NCBI GenBank assembly: GCA_013420905.1
Contig: JAAXNY010000005.1
Coordinates: 4,216,001 to 4,280,000 of the forward strand
DNA from: Collybia mongolica
Taxonomy: Eukaryota > Basidiomycota > Agaricomycetes > Agaricales > Clitocybaceae
Length of the DNA stretch: 64,000 nucleotides
Direction of reading: 5' to 3'
In this document: positions 33,982 through 45,706 of the stretch, in pieces
Layout: each line of letters starts with the position of its first letter
Position numbering within the stretch: position 1 is the stretch's first letter
Made by a program: the position numbers and the translations under genes
The notes under the pieces: generated by a model
What the model saw: only the letters and a program-made list of their open reading frames with translations
The model's database searches: none
What the model was told of the DNA's origin: nothing

Positions 33982-35755
33982 AGTTCAGCACAAGTGATAC
34001 AGGTGGCCGTGGGGTACGATAGCTTGATGTACACGAAAGAGACGGTTAGTGGGGAGCAGTTCCTTGTATGGAGTCATAAGTGCCGCCGAACTAAACAGAC
34101 TCCAGCCGCTGGTGACGGAGATTCATGCCCCCACGTCGAAGTTGCTTGTGATAGACATAGACCTTCTATTTTCTGGAGGATGTTGTGGGATGTCAGCAGT
34201 TACAGCATTCGTGGGAGAATCGGTGCTATTTCTGTTTGGTGATACTGTAGTCTGATAGGCTGATGAGGGATGGAAGAGGACAGGTTAGATCTCGTCAATT
34301 GTCTTCTTGGCAAGTGAAGTCCAAAAGCGCTAGCCAAGGAGCATCATGATCGTAACTGAGATGGGTAGGGCGCTCCGCAGGGTAGGGCGTGGAGTAACGT
34401 ACAAGGCTGATAACGTTAAGGTGCTCTTCCTTGATCGAATGATCGAAAGATGATGACATACGCGCTGAAGAAGTTCTCGATCTCTTATGCGTTGGGAAAA
34501 CTGCGATTGTAGAGAGGCAAGAAGCTGGTTGGAATGGGGTTGAACAAGGTAATGTCGGCAAGGACTTCGAAAACATCGAGATGATCGGTCGAATAAACAT
34601 CCAGAATCAGAGCCTGAGCATTTTCGTTTCGTTCAGCGGATCACACAGCCAGATGACAGTTGTTCTAAAAGCGTTGACAGTTCGGAAACCTCGTTTCCGA
34701 ATAAACCATGTCTGGAAACAATCGAGAGAACACCCGAGCGAACTTGAAAAGAGAGTTCCAGGAACAGCGCGATCCCAGGATAAAGAGGTACCGCTCACAG
34801 CATGGGCCGGTTGACACAGGCTGCCATATTTGAACATACCACCGAAACGAACCACTCACCACGTTCAGAATCGCCACGACCATGAGTGGCCTCGACAACA
34901 TTGTCCAGAAATCACCAATCCCTTCATCCCGAGGACGTGTGTTGCATATTCTTGTTTGAGGTTGCCCCGACATTGAAAACTTTTTGTGCAGTTTACCAAG
35001 ATTGTTATTGTTATCAAACGATCAACATAGACAATAGTGCAACGTTATTTTGTGTCGGTTCCTATCACATCCTGTTTGGCCTTCCGGGGCGTACGAATAT
35101 TTCGTTAGCTGTCAAGCATGAGACAACGTTAGTATAATGGTCAGCGAAGCAAGATAACCCACATACCTATTCCATCCCTCCGCTTTCCCAGCATCAGGTC
35201 AACGCTACCGCAGACTGCTTGGCTTTACTGTGGGGATTTGTTCAGTTATAGCATACGCACTGCCCAACTGCTTCCTAAAGATGCGGTAGAGATCGGAATA
35301 TTCATAACCATCGAGCTCGCCTAACACAGTCCCAAGCGCCTTATGCCTTGATCACACATGAGAAGTCCTCGGCTGATTAGTGGTACGCGTATTTGTTCTA
35401 GCGTGTGCCTCGTTCCATTATGCTTGGGAGTAAAGGGAAAATTGTAAATGTGAATTGAGAAGTGGGCAGCTGCCGCATAAATTGTTTGCCCGTCCGGCTA
35501 CTTCCGGAACCTTTCCTGGCCCGTGGTCCGCTAACTTCAGTGCAAGTTTTCTTTATCACATACCACATCCAGGCTTTCTTTCAATTTAGCTAAGTTGCGA
35601 CACTCCAGGACCTTGACTCTTCTATGTAGATTACTCATCTAGTCTCTTTCATCAATGGGGTGCCTTCGAATTCCTTGAGGACATTATTACTTGACCCAGA
35701 AATTCATTATTCATCCAACGCGCTTATAGATTTTGCTAGCGGAACATCGACTTCT
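33982..35755. other. Spacer with a possible unrecognised minus-strand gene (about 34150-34980)
   Basis: On the minus strand, segments such as IGDFWTMLSRPLMVVAILNV (near 34870-34930), LILDVYSTDHLDVFEVLADI (near 34560) and a tail NRRSMSITSNFDVGA followed by a stop (near 34130) look protein-like and are separated by plausible intron borders. I could not join them into one model and know no matching family. It could be a spliced membrane protein of the cluster or a decaying gene. The rest of the interval shows nothing. Confidence 0.35.
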
Positions 35756-37143
35756 TCAAAAAGCTATAGTACAATAACATTGTATCCCTGCAGAAAATGC
35801 GATAAAAACAAGGCAGAAAACGGTAATCGCCTTGGAAATGAGCTTTTTTGGATGCTCTTCTAGAACTTTTTCCGTCAGTAAAAGGCTGGTATCGCCGCAG
35901 TAATGTTTGGGCAACAATTTGACGCGCCGGGTTCGCATGATTTCTAAGCCCATCTTCCCGAAATAGCGTTCGCTCTGAGCTGAGGTGAGTGGAAGTGGCC
36001 TAGATGCTATACTACAAGCTCGCACCTCAAAACTCCATTGATCATTTGCACGTACCCAGTTTCCCAGACTGTCGACGTATGTGCGAACTTCACGGTCGAT
36101 CGGACCCCCGAAGGTCGGAATACCTTTCCAGGTCCCGAGGAATCTCTCTACCAACTCGTCATGCAGACCCGAGATCCAGTGCAAGGCGCTCTCAAGGTTC
36201 AAGTTCATCTGATGGCGGACGATCGTCACGAGATTGTGACCGTCATCTCCTCGGGCTTGCCTGGACAAATGTGAGGGTCTAATCAAGAGAGAGTAGCGGA
36301 TGGCGCACTCGACATTGTAGGAGCATAAATCATTACCAATTATCAGCATGTCGATGCAGAGTCTGGTGAGTTCAACGATGACGGGATGCTCGAGAATCTC
36401 AGGCGGAATATTCATATGCACTTGGCAGATTGCAAAAGACGGTTTGGCGCCAATGGTGTCGCGCCGGACGTCCATATAGCTCCCTATGTCACGAATGTGG
36501 CTGGCGTGTCTGTCCTTGGCCTGTTCAACGACCGCGTCAGTGTAGCGTCCAAATGTTTCGACGAATCGCAATTGTGCTGAAGGTGTAGCACTCTTGGTAG
36601 CGTTCTCCCAGAACCTATCTCACAGATCAAAAGACAGCCTGGGAGTACCATGACTGAACTGACTGTCTCGCGACTTCACCACCGATCCATTCGCGTTTTG
36701 GTCGAGGCTTCGAGGGATTTCTAAGGGCGTCCATGATAACGTCTGCTTGAGATTGTGCCGTCTTAACGTCAGCGACATCAGAGTGCTCGTCGATGACGAA
36801 GAAAAGGTTCATGAGGTCGCAGCCAATTCGACATCCGTCTGAAAAACAGTAAGTCTCCACGACCACATTATACGAACCACACTAGTACCTACCTTTGTCA
36901 AGCAGTGGGTACGCAAGAGATGCTAAAAGGTCTACATCGTCGTCAGAGCTGTAGTCTGTATCTAAACAATAAGAGCATACTGAAGTCGCACTTGTTGAAG
37001 GCTCGTTGCGCACGAGGACTAAACGCTCGGAAGCCTTCGCACCACTTGGACGACTCCGCTTTGCATACCTCATAGAACGGGTTGATAGAGCGCGGCCAAG
37101 GCCAGTTTCTAAGCGTATCTGGTAACTCAAAGACGTCTGTCAT
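35756..37143 (-). CDS. Sesquiterpene synthase (class I terpene cyclase)
   Basis: Ionises farnesyl diphosphate and cyclises it to a sesquiterpene hydrocarbon. This is the committed step of the cluster. Six exons: 37143-36981, 36931-36893, 36838-36664, 36614-36309, 36260-36026 and 35974-35756; 378 aa. Seen: [20 protein letters not shown] near the N-terminus; Mg-binding Asp-rich DEHSD within [14 protein letters not shown] (residue ~80); GAKPSF; NSE triad in [18 protein letters not shown], rebuilt across an intron; C-terminal [18 protein letters not shown] with the RY pair. The sequence is close in pattern to mushroom synthases of the protoilludene-synthase type, but the product cannot be read from sequence. 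Members are usually about 340-350 aa; this one has an extra C-terminal tail with a ~24-residue hydrophobic stretch. The ATG at 37143 is preferred over the in-frame ATG 18 nt upstream because family members start close to the LPDTL motif. Confidence 0.92.
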
Positions 37144-37303
37144 GGCGTAGGGAGGACCCACATCTCTCGTAGGTTACTTTCACTAAATATCCCCTCCTCA
37201 ATCGGAATTGACGGGATGCTGACTTATTTATACACAAATACGTCTATCATAGCGCGGGGAGAATCCACACTCCTTATGCGTCGCTTTCACTAGATATTCA
37301 CGG
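37127..37303. repeat. Imperfect ~107-bp-offset direct duplication at the synthase 5' end
   Basis: ACGTCT(G/A)TCAT(G/A)GCG-(T/C)-(A/G)GGGA and, further on, CTTTCACTA(A/G)ATATYC occur at 37134-37190 and again at 37241-37301. The first copy contains the real start codon. The second contains a decoy ATG at 37250 opening MIDVFVYK-stop, similar to the true MTDVFELP. The TATA box lies between the copies. Confidence 0.7.
37225..37232 (-). promoter_or_regulatory. TATA box of the sesquiterpene synthase
   Basis: TATAAATA on the minus strand, about 82 bp upstream of the ATG, in the 348-bp gap between the synthase and the GMC gene, which both read leftwards. Confidence 0.55.
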
Positions 37304-37491
37304 TTTCAATCAGACTCTATAGAGATTCTGATTCTGATAGTGAGACTTTGATTCGTTGGCACCTCAGTCAATACTGAAATGGGAATTGCTTGGAATGGTT
37401 CTATACTACAAGTACAGCATGGGCGCAAGACAGAATCCGGATCCACAAGAGTATCCGGTTTATATTTGTAAGAAAGGAGCCGGTGGAGAAA

Positions 37492-40450
37492 TCAGACGGA
37501 GCGGTTAATGATTTCCGCAGCTGGAAAAAAATATTTAGAGATGACGCATAGCCTCATCATCGGCCCGTAAAACGCACCAAAGCCTCCGATCGCATAGGCC
37601 GTCGCTTTGGATTATTCAATGAGGGTTCCAGGGGGGAAAGCGAAAATAGAAACGAAAACGCACCAACAGGATGACCGGAAATGTGAAGGGGAACGATGGA
37701 CATGTCGGCGACGCGAATGTTCTTAGTGCCATATACCTGAATCGGTAGGTTGAGATTGATGAACTTGAACAAGGATGATGTCGCAGAATACCTTGAGTTC
37801 CGCGTCGACGACTCCATTTTTGTCTTTCGGCAGCATTGAAAGGGATCCGGCAGTGTCTGATGTCAAGTCAGTGTCGAGAAAAATTTTGTGGAACGGCGAG
37901 AGGGACTTACGCCAAGTGCTCAAAGCATATGTTTTGATATAATCTTCTCACAGTCAGACGAAAACAGGTTTGGGGGGGAATTTAAAATACGCACCCAGTA
38001 TCTTGTCATCGGTGTCGTATTCGGCACCCAAGTTCGCCTCTGCTTCCTTGGGGGTGCCTTCTGCAGACAAGAATAAGTAAAACATTATGGGCGCATTCGA
38101 GGGACCATACCAAAGTAATCCGAGATGGGAGCTGTTGCCGCTAAGCGTCTGATGAACTTGACCATGTCAAGGAAGATCTGCGCATCTGCAAAATACTGAG
38201 GTAAAGTCCCAACTGATCAAGCCGCGTACAAACCGAAATCGTGCTCGAAACAATGGGGATCGATGAGAAGCGTGTCCTTGGGATTATCCGACTTGACATG
38301 AATGGAGCCGCGAGAGAAGTTGTAGTTCGTCGCGACGGCAAGTGTGATATATTTCTTGCCAGGCTCGGGTTGCTCTGTGAGTGTTTGTTAATAAGATTAC
38401 ACTGCACTGTCAGATGGACGTGCGTACTGGGCGCTGATACGTGTCCCGGAAACACGACGATCTCAAATCCGGGGGCATTATTTTCGAGCTTGTTTAACAT
38501 GACCTCGTACTGATCCAGGAGACCCGGCGGGTAATTCTCCCTCTCGGAGGCTATTTTCTGACGCACATCGGCCAGAAGAGCGTCCGCGCGGGGAGATACG
38601 GCCGAGAGGGAACAATAGGCGAAAGGGTTGGAACTAACCATCAACGCCCCTTCACCTTGTTCACTAAGATTTTATGAGCGTATGAATGGCGAGCAGTGTA
38701 TTAGACACACAAGAGGGCTAATTGCTTCAGGGCTACTTCGGGGTCTCGGAGGACATCTAACGTGTTGTCAGGGGCTCCATCCTTCAGCTCTAAATTAAAT
38801 ATGTATGAGTGGACGAATGGAAACAATGATAAATGAAAGTCCATACGGAAAGAAAGGTCTACATGAAGGTGTTCTTGGACATTTTCACCAACACCGTTCA
38901 GAGCCACCTTGACGGGAATACCAACATTATTGAGGACCTCAGGCCGCCCAATTCCAGAGAGCTCCAAGACCTGCGGGGACTTGATAGTTCTAAGAATAAA
39001 CGAATATCAGACATACCATATAGTGATTATGCAGAAAAATACCAACCCAGCGCAAACTATCACTTCCTTGCTAGCTTTGGCAACGTAGACTTCGTTTCCT
39101 ACACTGAACTCGACGCCCGTAGCGACAAGGCCGTCACTACTGTCAGAAGTGATAATTCTGTTGGCATGGGCTTCTGTGAGAACGTGTAAATTTGTGCGCT
39201 CCAAATGCGGGAGAAGGAATTCCTGTTGAGGTAAGTAAGCAGCGCGCACAATGAGCGCAAAGGCAGAGACTAACATTAGGTGCATAAGAACGCTCATGCT
39301 TCACGGGATCCAAAGTCATGGGGGCGACATAACAACCATCGGGCTGTCAAGACTATGAAACGTGACCTACTATTGAAGAATGGAGACACCTACCGCGCCT
39401 TTATCCTAAATAGTCGTTAGTACCCCTCCATGACAGACACGTGTAGACTTACAGGATCGGCCGCAATAGGCAAGCCGGCATTGACGAGTGTCTAGATGCG
39501 ACTATGAACAAAAAAGAAGAGAGAAGATCCTAGCGACCCACCTCTTGCATTTTTAGCTGAGCGGGTAGTACACGCTTTGTCGACATGAGCTTAATCGGGC
39601 CTTTGGCGGGGGTCAGTCACGATTTGCTGTGTCGGGTTCATTGCGAAAGCACAAACCGTGACCAAATGGCTCCTTCCATGGCGCCTGGAAAGGCTCAGAA
39701 TAGTGCGTTATCTCGCCGTCGTTTGGTTCGAAGCTGCCATTCAGTCAGGATAAAACGGCTATGTCACGCAAGAGACGAACGAGGCAAGGCCTTCACTGAT
39801 TCTCTGATAGTTCTCCCAGTTCCAACCGGGGTTGCCGAGTTTCTCCCAAGCTATTTAAAGAATGAGATGGCGGACATAGCTAGGGCTGGAGTATTACCAT
39901 TGATATCGACCTTGGGCGGCTTTGACCACATGGCAGAGTTCATGGCCGAACTTCCGCCGAGACTCTTTCCACTGATGGGGAGTGAGTGGTGAGTTCAGAA
40001 ACGATTTAAAACGGGATACCGTGGCCAGAACAACGGGCGATCATTTGCGAATGGCTGAGGAACCTTTATACGGAGGTCATCAGACACTCTGCGTCTTCCG
40101 CCAAATAACGAGCTTTACCGTCATGAAGGCCCAATCATAGTCTGGGTTCATAAACGTGCCCCCAAACTGACCAGGTCGCACTAAGGTAGTTCAGCTATCT
40201 GACGGAGGCCCGAGCGCTTGTGGTTGTCCTTACTAATCACAGGATCGCCGAGATTGGATTTTCCAGCATCGAGGACGAGAACCGTCTTAGATACATTTTG
40301 AGAGATACGAGACGCAATAAGGAGACCGGCGGTGCCACCACCTTCAACAGAGTAAGAGGAGAATGAAACAGCAAACTTGAATAGCAACTCACCAATGATG
40401 ATGAAGTCATAGGCTTTGTCTTTGACGTCGGCAGCTGAAACAAAAGGCAT
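37492..40450 (-). CDS. GMC oxidoreductase (aryl-alcohol-oxidase-like flavoprotein)
   Basis: FAD-dependent oxidase or dehydrogenase that converts primary alcohols to aldehydes; here it probably oxidises a hydroxylated terpenoid. The gene is split into about twenty short exons, all with plausible GT-AG borders, including a 12-nt exon at 39394-39405. Seen in order: N-terminal dinucleotide-binding fold FIIGGGTAGLLIASRIS; MRPGQFGGTFMNP; RGKSLGGSSAMN (GMC signature 1); PDGCYVAPMTLDP; TIKSPQVLELSGIGRPEVL (signature 2); catalytic His in STWHTAGSLSMLP; IVPLHISGHPVATAYAIG with the second active-site His. No signal peptide is visible (MPFVSAADVKDKAYDF), which argues for an intracellular enzyme rather than a secreted ligninolytic oxidase. 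It lies 348 bp upstream of, and in line with, the sesquiterpene synthase. No frameshift was found, though not every exon border was checked base by base. Confidence 0.87.
39394..39405 (-). other. 12-nt microexon of the GMC gene
   Basis: On the minus strand the order is TATTTAG, then GATAAAGGCGCG, then GTAGGTG. It encodes Asp-Lys-Gly-Ala between exons ending ...AADP and starting PDGCYV, and keeps the frame. Confidence 0.65.
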
Positions 40451-41726
40451 GTTTCGATAGATTACAAGGGTATTGGTACCAAGCTTTTATCGATCTCCAT
40501 AAGACGTTAATAAATTCTGGGTGTGGGACCCCACACACGAAGTTCGAATTATCGATCACGACGGAAAGAACCTGATGCGGTGTTTCCCGCCACCCAGTAC
40601 TACTAGTAGTAAGTAGACTTCTTCCATGGAAAAGCGATACACTCCCGAATTCTGGTATTCGCTCGAATCTGAACAAAATTTTCCATAATTAGAAAAAAAT
40701 CAAGGTGTCTTTCTTTCAACAGCGTCTGCTTCCTCCATGATCTCGTCAGATGCGGTCAGATATAGGGTTTCAGAGCTCTCTATATTTGTTGTACCACTGA
40801 ATGAGGTGTAGACCCCCAACCTTTGATGCACTGGAACCTTCAGAGATGTGATAGAAATCTGAACATATGTAACTGTTGATGAAGCATAAAAGTTCAAGCT
40901 AACTTTGCATCGCCTTGCCTTGCCTTGTTATCCTTTGTGGGCTCAACGTCAAAATCGTGTGTTAGTAAGTTGTAGATCGGCTTACCCCATAGGCTTATAC
41001 ATATTGTTGGGTTGACAATGGAATCAGACGATGAGGCGTGCGAGGGTCGGGACGAAATCCTGACCGTTTTTCCTAAAATAAAATCGAGTTCTTTGTTCAG
41101 AGTCAAACAAACACAAAATCGTGGGAGTGTACAGTCAGTATTTTTATATGTAAGCCTGTCAGGATCGGTAAATTCTTACTTGATTGCAATGGTAACCTAC
41201 CTTTTAAGATCAGTCGAAATGATAAAATTGTAATTTCGATCACGACGGAGAGAACCTCCATCGTTGCGGCATTTCCTATCATTCACACACTTACACCCTT
41301 TCGAGCGCTAACACCAAGCCAACGCTTGCTACATGTACAGGCTGCGATGGTAACGTTTCAGCTGGAAGAGGTATCGCGCTCGGTCTTGACAGCTAGCATC
41401 CAGAACGATGGGCACCACCTCGAAAAGAAAATATGTAGGTGGACTTCTGATTTGTGCAACTGAAAAGCTTTGCGACTAGTAATCAGTAATTCGGACCGGA
41501 TGATCCCATGTGGTTCGTATTCGGGTTACAGGGTTATAGGCCATTTGGAAGTCTTTTCTGGCCACGAAACCCATACTCCGCCCATATTGTCATTAACGTA
41601 GCAGGGAATGGATAGGTAGGAAAGGAGATGTACGGCCGACTGCATCATAATCTGCTCCAACTCCGGCTAAGCGTGCATGGCAATGGACCGAGAATAGCCA
41701 CTATTCCCCACGCCAGTCATATAGCG
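40451..41726. other. Intergenic region, no gene recognised
   Basis: Lies between the GMC start and the second copy of the segmental duplication. A short tract, TCGATCACGACGGA(A/G)AGAACCT, occurs at about 40553 and again at about 41239, so it may bracket a small rearrangement. Reading frames up to 73 codons show nothing familiar. Confidence 0.45.
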
Positions 41727-44700
41727 TCCCATTATGATACAACTTGGCACTGTCACAGTAAGCTAAATTTACCTTTTACCTTGAGGCTGATTCCCTTGAG
41801 CTGGTTCATCAAGGAAGACAGCTCCGGTGCTAACAATACCTAAGTCTAGCATCGGAGAAATCTTCACCGACAGTACTTATACCAAGAAGAAGTCCGGGTC
41901 ATCCCTACACCGAACCGCGAACTACATCTAGTACAGTGCAGAGCATGGCTGATCCATCGGCTGCACGACTGCTGTGATTTATCTGACTACTTTCTTCGCA
42001 ATCGTTACTGACAGATTTCTATACAGCACGGGCCCGTTCGTGCGTTTATTCGACCACGATCTAAAAATGCCGTGTCCTTAATTTATTTTTCTAGTTCCTG
42101 GGAAGTCTGTTTTCTTATGGGCTATACGGTGTCCTCAGTCTACAAGTCTGTGAGTCTTTGAATAGAGACAGACTCTCGAGCGCTGTTTGATAATCGATAT
42201 TTCAAAATCAGACACCTATTATCAAGCGTTCCCCAAGGATAATACTGCGCTGAAGACAACAGGTATGTGGACTAGCCATCCCAGCTTTTCCTGTGTATAA
42301 TGGCACCTCTCCATAGTCGGGGTACTTTTTTTCCTCGATACGGTCATTACAGTCATTAGCACCATCCTCGGGTGGCATGCTTTCGTGACGGAGTGGGGAA
42401 CTGAGCATGCGTTCGCCCCGTTCCATTGGTCGCTTGCACCCCTCCCTTTGCTCTCTTGCATCGGTAAGATTGTTGTTAAAGCATCAAGACGCCCATCATG
42501 GAATCATTTCTTCCCCAGTGGCTGTGATTGCTCAAGGTTTCTACTCCTGGCGTATCTACAAGCTCCGGGCCAACACGTATGTCCCTGTTGCGATTATGCT
42601 CGTACGTGTAAGGTACTTCCATCGTTGATCACTATCTAACCTGTCCACCAGATTTCGTTGACTTCTGCTGCTCTAGGAGCCTTCAGTGGGATTCGCGGTC
42701 AAGTCATTGGGATTGCTCGCGATGGCGAAATCAAGGCAGAAGTTATTGTATGGCTTTTCAATTCTTTTCACACCCCACTGGCAGATACTAAACCCCGGTA
42801 GGTATGGCTGGGTGGGTCGACAATCTGTGACGTAATGGTCACATCTGGAATGGTTATATCAGTTCGTAAACTCCATTTGACGCGGATCCACTATTACTAA
42901 GTCAAGGGATCACTAGCTGTACCTCCATCGCCGCAGGGTTCGGTTTGAGGAAACACGAACTCTTATGTCACGACTTATCACGTTGACTATCGAAACGGGA
43001 ATGGTTACGGCGATTACTGCCATCGTGGATCTGCTGTTTTTCCTTATTTTGCCAGCGACCAATATGCACTTCATCCCGTGAGGCGCGCGCATTCACACCG
43101 TTTTCCCTCTGACTAATATCTTCATAGCTTTTTGGCACTGAGTAAATTGTGAGTTTATCACTTTTTTTGGACGTTCATATCCATAATCGCGTGCCTAGGT
43201 ACACCAACTGTCTTCTAACCACTCTCAATTCCCGCCCATCGAGTTTAAAGCATCAATCCGAAACCGAAGCAGGGTCCAGGACGACTAACCCCCTATGGAT
43301 CGACTTGGGCAGCGAAAGCAACCTAAACGTGAAGCCCCACACCATCAACACGCAATTCAGCTCCACGCTCGTCAGCGGTCCCCAAGTCCATATCGCGACC
43401 TCGACTCGGAAGGACAGAGATATTGAGATGCTGAAATTCGATGAAGAGTCGGCGGTGTACCCTGGGAATCAGAAATCGGCCAGTAGTCTTGTCGCCTAAC
43501 GCGGCCCAGTCCATATTTTATGTGTACATCAACTGGTTCAGGGGATGCTCTTTTGATTTTTTTGATTTGTATGTTTTGATCTTGGAACTGGAATATATCT
43601 AGTGTAACGTAATAGGCTCACCTCAAATGAGATAATTTAGGCATACATTAGTATTGTGATATCGAGTCCAAGATGGGGGGAGCCTGGCGGAACTCCTGTC
43701 TTATGCTCAAACACTGGTCGCACAGGTACAGTCGAGCCAAGGGAAGTAGGCAAGCCCGTTTTTGGCATAGTCGTGGCAGCCGTCGAGACTTCTCCAAGTC
43801 CCAGCGAATTCATCCGACGATGTCACTTTATCTTCCAGAAGAAATGAATTATAACACAACATATAAAACAGAGCTTAAGAGGCATCTACTAATACACCGT
43901 CCTCACCCTCGGACGGTTGACGTGCACGTGCACCCTTGCTCGCTGTTTCAAGTTGTCAGGGTTATGAAACATTTAGTGTGCGAGATACTTACAAGCTAGT
44001 GCCTCTTCCCAGCCTTCCTCAAAAAGCTCGGGATTGGTCGAGGGGTCTGCGACGGATGCGGCAATTTTGGGCCGGTTTTTACTTAGTAGGTCTTCTTTCC
44101 ATGCACCTACGGCTTTTGATGCTTGGCTAAGTCAGGAGGTTAAGTACTCGCTATGAGGGGAAAATGGTTTGAGTTGGGAACACACCTGGGCGCATAAGTG
44201 CGTGCGAATAGAGCTGCTTCGGGTGCCCGTTGTGTATTCATCAGTAGGTCGACGCAACCAGCCGAATCACCGAGCTGGAATCGCGTGGCAAAAGCCAAGT
44301 TATTTTGTCCCTTCTCCTCTAGAGACCAGCGATAGTAAGTAGATGTGATGTATAGTATCCATACAAAACTAACCAGCTTTGGCGGCTAGAGCCTCTAGGC
44401 CACTCCTGTCGCCCGTCGCCATTAGAAGCAACATCAGCGCACTCAGATCGTTCGCTTTTTCGAAGCACTCCTTGGCCAAATCGAACCTCCACACCGCGAG
44501 TGCCCGATCGCCCAGCGCCTTCCACTTCGTCTCAGCCTCAGTTTCAAGGACTGAACGTGCGATATCGAGTGCTGTGTCGAGGTCGTCCAGTTGTAATGCG
44601 AGGTCGAACTTGTGGTCTGGGTCCGTCGTCACCGCGATTGCCAGTTCTTTCAGATCTGGGGTGGGATCGCGCGGTTGTTAGTTAGATGGGAATTGGGGGA

Positions 44701-45706
44701 CTGAAGGGTTGGTACCTTTGTTCTCAAGGAATCGGGCGACTTTGTTTAGTTGGTCCTTTGGGAGTGTGGGGAGGATTTCTGCGGCGCCGTCCATGTCCCC
44801 ACGGAGGACTGCAGTCTGGTATTCCACGACGTTGAGGGATAAGGAGTAGCCGTAGATGTGTAGGTCTTTATCCGCGAGGTACACGCGGTTGTGTTGGGGC
44901 ATATAGCCAAGGAGGAAGAGGGGACTAGTACGTGTCGGGCATTAGATTTATCAGAGAGGAATTACCGCTTGAACCTACGTGTCGAAGGGGCTGATGGTGT
45001 ATGATTCATTACCGACGAAGTAGCATAATCGGTTTGTTGAGGTTGTGTAAATGAAGCAGTCACCTATCCATTTGGCTGTTTTGACGCTACAGAGAAAACA
45101 CTCAGTGGGATTGGCAAGGTTAGCCTTGGGTGGGGTACATACCTTTCTGAGACGTCTGCGACGACGTCAAAGGCCTCCTCAACACCCTCGTCAGTGATGT
45201 CAGCACCCTCTTCAAGTTTTGCATCGTACGCGTCTCGGTCAAAGCGCAGGATATAGAATGAATCTTCTGCGGCGATAGCCACCAGTGACCCCGTCCCAGA
45301 CCAGTATACCTATACGTCACTATCAATCTCCCAAATTTAAAAAGTGACGGCTCTCGAGTGCTCACGTTCTTCGCGTCCACATCTATCCTCCTAACAATCT
45401 CACCCGACTCCCAGTCCCAGAACATCACAAATCCAGAACCCCGTGCCCCGAGCAACGTTCCGCCATGCAGACCATCAATCGACCAGCTTCCAGCACCCTT
45501 CATCCCAACACCACCGCGCTCCCTGAAGTTTTTGTACACTTTGAGCTTGACCTTGTTCTCCAGCACCGCGTACGTATTGGAATCGGGCGCCCATGCGAAT
45601 GAGATGCCGTTCCCGAACGATTTGTTCCGCCATGCGAGGGCGGTGTAGGTGATGTACTCGCCGTCGCCGACGACGGTGACGAAGCGGCCGTTCGGGGAGT
45701 GGATGA
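41727..45706 (+). repeat. Segmental duplication copy 2 (uninterrupted)
   Basis: Direct-orientation counterpart of 10527-10727 plus 15434-18943. It carries an intact DUF6534 gene, and its right end falls inside the intact beta'-COP gene. Because beta'-COP is complete here and sits beside chitin synthase, this is likely the ancestral locus. Confidence 0.9.
41945..43499 (+). CDS. DUF6534 multi-pass membrane protein (intact copy)
   Basis: Predicted seven-helix integral membrane protein of unknown function, a family expanded in mushroom fungi. Hand-splicing gives MADPSAARLL, TGPF, FLGSLFSYGLYGVLSLQV, then YTYYQAFPKDNTALK, LDTVITVISTILGWHAFVTEW, VAVIAQGFYSWRIYKLR, ISLTSAALGAFSGIRGQ, VWLGGSTICDVMVTSG, LYLHRRRVRFEETRTLMSRL, and the family signature LSKLYTNCLLTTLNSR, followed by a polar tail ending SLVA. 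The conserved N-terminal GxL-x-YGLYGVL block and C-terminal L-Y-x-N-x-LL-x-TLN-x-R box identify the family. Nine or so introns of about 50-60 nt. No stop or frameshift found. It points toward the beta'-COP gene and ends 375 bp from its stop. Confidence 0.8.

Noticed and set aside
39585..39992. Plus-strand open frame of 135 codons
   Set aside because: Overlaps GMC exons on the other strand that encode RGKSLGGSSAMN and GNPGWNWENY.
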